Under the pieces are notes generated by a model. That model saw only the letters and a list, made by a program, of their open reading frames with translations, ran no database searches and was not told the origin of the DNA. A program made the translations under genes and the position numbers. This document shows, piece by piece, positions 59,922 to 64,000 of a DNA stretch of 64,000 nt (position 1 is the first letter of the stretch; every line of letters starts with the position of its first letter). Source of the stretch: CBDDIP01 sp965279405 (lineage in GTDB: Bacteria; Actinomycetota; Acidimicrobiia; Acidimicrobiales; Ilumatobacteraceae); assembly GCA_965279405.1 (NCBI GenBank), contig OZ257157.1:4464001-4528000 (forward strand), read 5' to 3'.

Positions 59922-60539
59922 TCAACCGGGTCGGTGGACGTTCAGGCGTTCGAGCTCGGCCCGGACGTAGTCGGCGATCCGCTCGTGCGCCGGGCTGACG
60001 TCGGCCAGGAACGCGTCGTATCGCCGCCACCAGTCTTCCAGCTCGTCTCGGATCACACAGAACGCGAACTGTTCCATCGACAGCAACGGCCGACGCATCT
60101 CCTCCTCGTCCAACGCCGCGAGCGAGTCGTGCTCTGCGAGCCACGGCACGCCGTCGTTGGTGAACCGCTCGACCGCCAGCGCGACGACCTCGTCCAGGGT
60201 CACTCCCACCCGTGGGAAGACCAGGAAGACAGTCGAGTGTCGATTGCCCGCCAAGTAGATCCAGGAGTGTCCATATGTCGGCTTGCGCTCCACCGGGCGG
60301 TCCAACACTTCGTCGATCCGACGGCGGTGCACAAGGAGTCGAAGACGGAACTCGACCCCGCCTCCATCGGAAGAGAAGCGGTTGTCGCGAAACCCTTCCA
60401 CCGACAAGGCCACGTCGAGGTCGGCGTCACGACGACGAAAGCACCGCCCTGCTCGCTTGAACCCGTGCTGCGCCAACACGGGGGCGAGCCCGGTCATCAC
60501 GTCGTCGAGCGTCTCCGCCGCGTATCCCTTCGCCCCCAT
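59922..60539 (-). CDS. DUF4304-like protein of unknown function
   Basis: 205 aa. LDDVMTGLAPVLAQHGFKRAG followed by CFRRRDADLDVALSVEGFRD, WIYLAGNRHSTVFLVF, and a C-terminal ELEDWWRRYDAFL resemble the DUF4304 family, small proteins of unknown role often found in accessory DNA. ATG 60539 is used; a longer frame would begin inside palindromic element F. Bracketed by copies E and F. Confidence 0.65.
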   Translation of the reverse strand: MGAKGYAAETLDDVMTGLAPVLAQHGFKRAGRCFRRRDADLDVALSVEGFRDNRFSSDGGGVEFRLRLLVHRRRIDEVLDRPVERKPTYGHSWIYLAGNRHSTVFLVFPRVGVTLDEVVALAVERFTNDGVPWLAEHDSLAALDEEEMRRPLLSMEQFAFCVIRDELEDWWRRYDAFLADVSPAHERIADYVRAELERLNVHRPG

Positions 60540-60559
60540 CGACACAGTTTGGCGCGATC

Positions 60560-60604
60560 CGTTTGATCGCTGATCCACCGCCACGGTGGGTTTGCGATCA
60601 AACG
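60560..60604 (-). repeat. 45-bp palindromic element, copy F (closest to consensus)
   Basis: Arms CGTTTGATCGC and GCGATCAAACG are perfect 11-bp reverse complements; TGAT/GTTT form a 4x4 internal loop; core CCACCG-CCA-CGGTGG. It lies 8 bp after the rel stop and 20 bp before the DUF4304-like start. Confidence 0.93.
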
Positions 60605-60612
60605 CTTCGCGG

Positions 60613-62829
60613 TCAGGAGCCTTTGCCGGGGACGAGGCGGTAGGCGTCGTAGACGCCGTCGATGGTCTTGATCGTGCGCATCACCGACTCGAGGTGGCTG
60701 GGGTCGGCCATCTCGAACTCGAAGCGCATCTTGGCCACGCGGTCGGCGCCGGTGTGGGTGCTGCAGGCGACGATGTTGACGTGTTGGTCGCTGAGCGAGT
60801 TGGCCACGTCGCGCAGCAGCCGCGAGCGGTCGAGGGCGATCACCTCGACACCAGCGCGGAACACGGTCTTGCTCTGGTCCCCGTCCCAGTCGACGTCGAT
60901 CAGGCGCGCCGCCTGCTCGCTCATCAGGCTCTCCGCATTGGCGCAATCGGCGCGGTGCACCGACACGCCGCGACCGCGAGTGACGAAGCCGATGATGTCG
61001 TCGCCGGGCACCGGAGTGCAGCAGCGCGACAAGCGGACGAGCACGTCGTCGAGGCCCTCGACGTGCACGCCGGCCGAGTTGCGCGTGCGCCGGCGCCCCT
61101 CGCGCGGCAGCACCGTGGCGGGCAGCTGCTCGGCGTCGTCACCGGTGCGGAAGCCGCGGGCCACCTTCTGCGCCAGCGACCGAGCGGAGACGTGGTGCTC
61201 CCCCACTGCGGCCAGCAGTGCGTCGAGGTTTTCGTACGACGCCGCCTCGACCTCGGAGACGAGCACCGGGCTGTTCCAGATGCGCTGCAGCGGCAGACCT
61301 TCGCGACGGAACTCGCGGGTCATCTCGTCGCGGCCCTGCTCGATCATGTCGACGCGTCGCTCGCGGCTGAACCACTGGCGGATCTTGTTGCGCGCTCGCG
61401 GCGACTGGACGAACTGCAGCCAGTCGCGCGATGGGCCGGCGCTCTCCACCTTCGAGGTGAAGATCTCGCACGTGTCGCCACTGCGCACCTGATGCGTCAG
61501 CGGAACGAGCCGCCCGTTGACCCGCGCCCCGATGCACGCGTGGCCGACCTCGGTGTGCACCGCGTAGGCGAAGTCGACCGTGGTCGAACCGATCGGCAAC
61601 GGCACGACGCGGCCCTTCGGGGTGAACACGAAGACCTCGTCCTGCTCCAGGTCGGTCTTCAGGTTCTCCATGAAGGCGGCCGGGTCGGTGATGTCGGCCT
61701 GCCAGTCGATGATCCGGTTCAGCCAGTCGATGTCCGACGACGGCACGTCGTCCTTGTACGCCCAGTGCGCAGCGACGCCCCACTCGGCCCGCTGGTGCAT
61801 CTCGCGGGTGCGGATCTGCACCTCGAGCACCTTCGCGCCCGGCCCGATGACCGTCGTGTGCAAGCTCTGGTAGAGGTTGAACTTGGGCATCGCGATGTAG
61901 TCCTTGAAGCGACCCACCACCGGCTTGTACCGGCCGTGGATGGACCCCAGGGCGGCGTAGCAGTCCTTCACCGAATCGACGATGACGCGCACGGCGACGA
62001 GGTCGAAGATCTCGTCGAATTCCTTGCCCTTCTGGACCATCTTCTCGTAGATGCTCCACAGGTGCTTGCCGCGCCCGGTGACCTCCGACTGGATGTTCAG
62101 CTCGGTGAGCCGTCCCTGCACCTCGGCGATCGCCTTGGCCAGGTACACCTCGCGCTCGGGCGAACGCGTGCTGACGAGGTGATCGAGCTCGGCGAAGCGC
62201 TTCGGGTACAGGGCCGCGAACGAGAGGTCTTCCAGCTGCTGCTTGAGCTCCTGCATGCCGAGGCGGTGGGCCAACGGCGCGTAGATGTCCATCGTCTCCT
62301 GAGCGATGCGACGCTGCTTCTCCATCGGCATCGCGGCGATGGTGCGCATGTTGTGCAGCCGGTCGGCGAGCTTGATGATGAGGACGCGCAGGTCGCGGGC
62401 CATCGCCACGAGCATCTTGCGCATCGTCGCGGCCTGCTGCGCCTCCTTCGAGTCGAACTGCAGCCGCTCGAGCTTGGTGACGCCGTCGACGATCTGGGCC
62501 ACCTCGGCGCCGAACGCGGCCTCGACGTCGGCAACGGTGAGCTCGGTGTCCTCCACGGCGTCGTGCAGCAGCGCGGCCGCCAACGAGATCTCGTCGAGTC
62601 CGATGTCGGCGACGATGCGGGCGACGGCCAACGGGTGGTTGATGTAGCTCTCGCCACTGCTGCGCAACTGGTGGCGGTGCGCCTCGCGGGCGGTCTCGTA
62701 GGCACGGTTGATCAGGGCGACCGGCGCCTTCGGGTGCCGACGTCGGTACGCGCTGAGGATCGGGGTCAGCTCCTCGGCGGTGGCGTTCTGATGCCGCCGC
62801 CAGGGAAGAACACGGTCGACGGCGGCCAT
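60613..62829 (-). CDS. rel: Bifunctional (p)ppGpp synthetase/hydrolase Rel
   Basis: Stringent-response enzyme making and degrading (p)ppGpp on the ribosome. 738 aa: HD hydrolase with LLHDAVEDTE, synthetase GRYKPVVGRFKDYIAMPKFN followed by LYQSLHTTVI (RxKD as in bifunctional Rel), TGS domain VFTPKGRVVPLPIGSTTVDF, zinc-finger/ZBD with RCCTPVPGD, and a C-terminal ACT domain. ATG 62829 was chosen because the 35 residues before it overlap apt and are Ser-rich. Starts 7 bp after apt. Confidence 0.95.
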   Translation of the reverse strand: MAAVDRVLPWRRHQNATAEELTPILSAYRRRHPKAPVALINRAYETAREAHRHQLRSSGESYINHPLAVARIVADIGLDEISLAAALLHDAVEDTELTVADVEAAFGAEVAQIVDGVTKLERLQFDSKEAQQAATMRKMLVAMARDLRVLIIKLADRLHNMRTIAAMPMEKQRRIAQETMDIYAPLAHRLGMQELKQQLEDLSFAALYPKRFAELDHLVSTRSPEREVYLAKAIAEVQGRLTELNIQSEVTGRGKHLWSIYEKMVQKGKEFDEIFDLVAVRVIVDSVKDCYAALGSIHGRYKPVVGRFKDYIAMPKFNLYQSLHTTVIGPGAKVLEVQIRTREMHQRAEWGVAAHWAYKDDVPSSDIDWLNRIIDWQADITDPAAFMENLKTDLEQDEVFVFTPKGRVVPLPIGSTTVDFAYAVHTEVGHACIGARVNGRLVPLTHQVRSGDTCEIFTSKVESAGPSRDWLQFVQSPRARNKIRQWFSRERRVDMIEQGRDEMTREFRREGLPLQRIWNSPVLVSEVEAASYENLDALLAAVGEHHVSARSLAQKVARGFRTGDDAEQLPATVLPREGRRRTRNSAGVHVEGLDDVLVRLSRCCTPVPGDDIIGFVTRGRGVSVHRADCANAESLMSEQAARLIDVDWDGDQSKTVFRAGVEVIALDRSRLLRDVANSLSDQHVNIVACSTHTGADRVAKMRFEFEMADPSHLESVMRTIKTIDGVYDAYRLVPGKGS

Positions 62830-62836
62830 TGGTGGA

Positions 62837-63364
62837 TCAGTACCGAGCCAGGCTCTCGACGAGCCGATCGCCGAGCTGTGATCTGCCGGCGAGATCGCCG
62901 AGCTCGATGAGGAAGCCGAGTCCGACGACGACACCGCCGAGCTCCTCCACCAGCCGGCACACCGCAGCGGCCGTGCCGCCGGTGGCCAGCACGTCGTCGA
63001 TCACCAGCACCCGCTCGCCCGGGTGGATGGCGTCGCGGTGCATCTCCAGCTTGTCCTTGCCGTACTCCAGCGAGTACTCCTCGCGCACCACCGCCCATGG
63101 CAGCTTGCCGGCCTTGCGCACCGGCACGAAGCCGGCGCCGATGCGGTACGCCACGGGCGCAGCGACGATGAAGCCACGGGCTTCGACGCCGAGCACCCGG
63201 TCGCAGGGTGCGTCGTCGAAGCGGTGCACGAGCTCGGTGATCGACTTCGAGAAGCCCTCGGCGTCACCGAGCAGCGGTGTGATGTCGCGGAACGTCACCC
63301 CGGGAACCGGGTAGTCGTCGATGTCGCGGATGTGCTTGGTGATCCAGTGCCCGTTCGGCCCCAT
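62837..63364 (-). CDS. apt: Adenine phosphoribosyltransferase
   Basis: Purine salvage: adenine plus PRPP to AMP. 175 aa: PGVTFRDITPLL start, GVEARGFIVAAPVAYRIGAG, and PRPP loop VLVIDDVLATGGTA. TAACCT lies 7 nt before the ATG. The secF-apt-rel order is typical of actinobacteria. Confidence 0.95.
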   Translation of the reverse strand: MGPNGHWITKHIRDIDDYPVPGVTFRDITPLLGDAEGFSKSITELVHRFDDAPCDRVLGVEARGFIVAAPVAYRIGAGFVPVRKAGKLPWAVVREEYSLEYGKDKLEMHRDAIHPGERVLVIDDVLATGGTAAAVCRLVEELGGVVVGLGFLIELGDLAGRSQLGDRLVESLARY

Positions 63365-63371
63365 GCGGGTC

Positions 63372-63377
63372 AGGTTA
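63372..63377 (-). promoter_or_regulatory. Putative -10 box of apt
   Basis: TAACCT on the minus strand, 7 nt before the ATG at 63364, overlapping the end of secF by none. It gives apt-rel its own leaderless promoter. Confidence 0.5.
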
Positions 63378-63381
63378 CCGG

Positions 63382-64000
63382 TCAGGCGTCGCGGCGCTTC
63401 TTCTTGCGCGGCCGCGGCGGGTGCGTGAGCACGGCCTTCGGCGCATCGCTGATCGCTCCGGCGGGCGGCGCCTCGCTGAACTCGGCACCGCTGACGATCG
63501 GCGCGCCGGCCGGACGGCGGGCTCGTTGACGCACGGCGTGACGACTGGTCGGTGCACCACCGAGCACGAGGCGCTCCAGCTCCGGGCCGGTGGCGTGCTG
63601 GTCGCGCATCGATCGGTACTTGGGCTCGCGCTCCTTCATGATCGCCAGGAGCGGTGCGGCGATGAAGATCGAGGAGTACGACCCGGTGAGCAGACCGACG
63701 AGCAGGGCCAGCGAGAACTCGCGCAGGGCGACCGCGCCGAGGATCTCCGAGCCGAGGATCAGCAACGAGAGCACCGGCAGCACCGCGGCGAGGCTGGTGT
63801 TCAGCGAGCGCATCAGCACCTGGTTCATCGACACGTTGGTGATGTCGCCGTACGGCACGCGGTTGGACATGAACCGCTCGGTGTTGTCCTTGACCTTGTC
63901 GAAGACGACGATCGTGTCGTACAGCGAGAAGCCGAGGATGGTGAGGAAGGCAACCACCGTCGCTGGGGTGACCTCGAACCCGAACACCGAGTAGACGCCC
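63382..64000 (-). CDS. secF: Protein translocase subunit SecF (N-terminal part outside the window)
   Basis: Membrane subunit of SecDF, which uses the proton gradient to help Sec export. The frame runs open to the window edge. About 206 residues are visible: the classic GFEVTPATVVAFLTILGFSL to YDTIVVFDKVKDN segment, three further membrane helices (SLAAVLPVLSLLILGSEIL, FSLALLVGLLTGSYSSIFI) and a long basic C-terminal tail ending RPRKKKRRDA. The tail is longer than in many SecF proteins. Confidence 0.93.
   Translation of the reverse strand, partial: GVYSVFGFEVTPATVVAFLTILGFSLYDTIVVFDKVKDNTERFMSNRVPYGDITNVSMNQVLMRSLNTSLAAVLPVLSLLILGSEILGAVALREFSLALLVGLLTGSYSSIFIAAPLLAIMKEREPKYRSMRDQHATGPELERLVLGGAPTSRHAVRQRARRPAGAPIVSGAEFSEAPPAGAISDAPKAVLTHPPRPRKKKRRDA

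Noticed and set aside
60586..62910. 774-codon plus-strand frame opposite rel
   Set aside because: Shadow of rel; it begins in palindromic element F and has no domain.
1..64000. tRNA, rRNA or riboswitch genes
   Set aside because: Nothing with tRNA or rRNA features was seen by eye, and no intergenic gap exceeds about 200 bases; a covariance search would be needed to be certain.

Overview
This 64-kb window is a chromosome segment of a high-GC actinobacterium. It carries a complete Pup-proteasome locus (prcA, prcB, pup, dop, pafA and the ARC/Mpa ATPase), housekeeping blocks in actinobacterial order (rel-apt-secF, aspS-hisS, helY-tatC-tatB), F420/PPOX-type proteins, and many -10 boxes of the form TANNNT placed 6-9 nt before the start codon, as expected for leaderless mRNAs. 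A member of Acidimicrobiia (Ilumatobacter-like) is my best guess; that is inference from gene content only. No rRNA, tRNA, CRISPR array, prophage or insertion-sequence transposase was seen. Coding density is very high, with constant 4-bp ATGA/GTGA overlaps.

Layout. 1-9.4 kb: 3' part of a cytochrome P450 overlapping a ribokinase-family gene; prmA and a gamma-carbonic-anhydrase-like gene; a low-complexity RGD-rich protein; an enoyl-CoA hydratase framed by two related hairpins; a small acidic Cys protein/GNAT cluster; a double-length ThyX-like protein. 9.4-19 kb: M20 amidohydrolase and an MDR dehydrogenase, an orphan lipid-kinase accessory domain, HelY-type helicase, TatC, TatB, GDPD, signal peptidase I and pafA. 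19-29.4 kb: pxpCBA (5-oxoprolinase) directly behind prcA-prcB-pup-dop, then PPOX, MarR, a ceramidase-like lipoprotein, ARC/Mpa and a ferredoxin. 29.7-35.8 kb: a broken sigma factor, a trmI-ttuA-ttuB-like tRNA modification operon, three small membrane/unknown proteins, a Lon-N domain protein, DacB, GNAT and VOC proteins. 35.8-42.9 kb: ADP-forming acyl-CoA synthetase, thioesterase, hydrolase, a TetR/desaturase pair with a clear operator, NagA and PPOX. 42.9-55.7 kb: transketolase, transaldolase, a LOG protein, VapBC-like pair, GlcDEF, Nei glycosylase, phosphotransferase, DUF948-type proteins, RarA and NUDIX. 55.7-64 kb: an AbiEi-like/DUF559-like protein, aspS, hisS, a DUF4304-like protein, rel, apt and the 3' part of secF.

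The most unusual signal is a family of six 45-bp palindromic elements. Each has an 11-bp outer stem, a 4x4 internal loop, a 6-bp inner stem and a 3-nt loop that reads TGG, TGA or CCA. Five copies lie in 5 kb (55.7-60.6 kb), where they bracket two accessory-looking genes; the sixth lies at 29.9 kb exactly where a sigma-factor gene breaks off. All six have the same orientation relative to the neighbouring upstream gene. Other points worth attention are the proteasome-oxoprolinase linkage, the TtuA/TtuB/TrmI operon with a TtuB-like protein ending Gly-Gly-Ala-Thr, a helicase that appears to need a CTG start, and a stand-alone diacylglycerol-kinase-type accessory domain.
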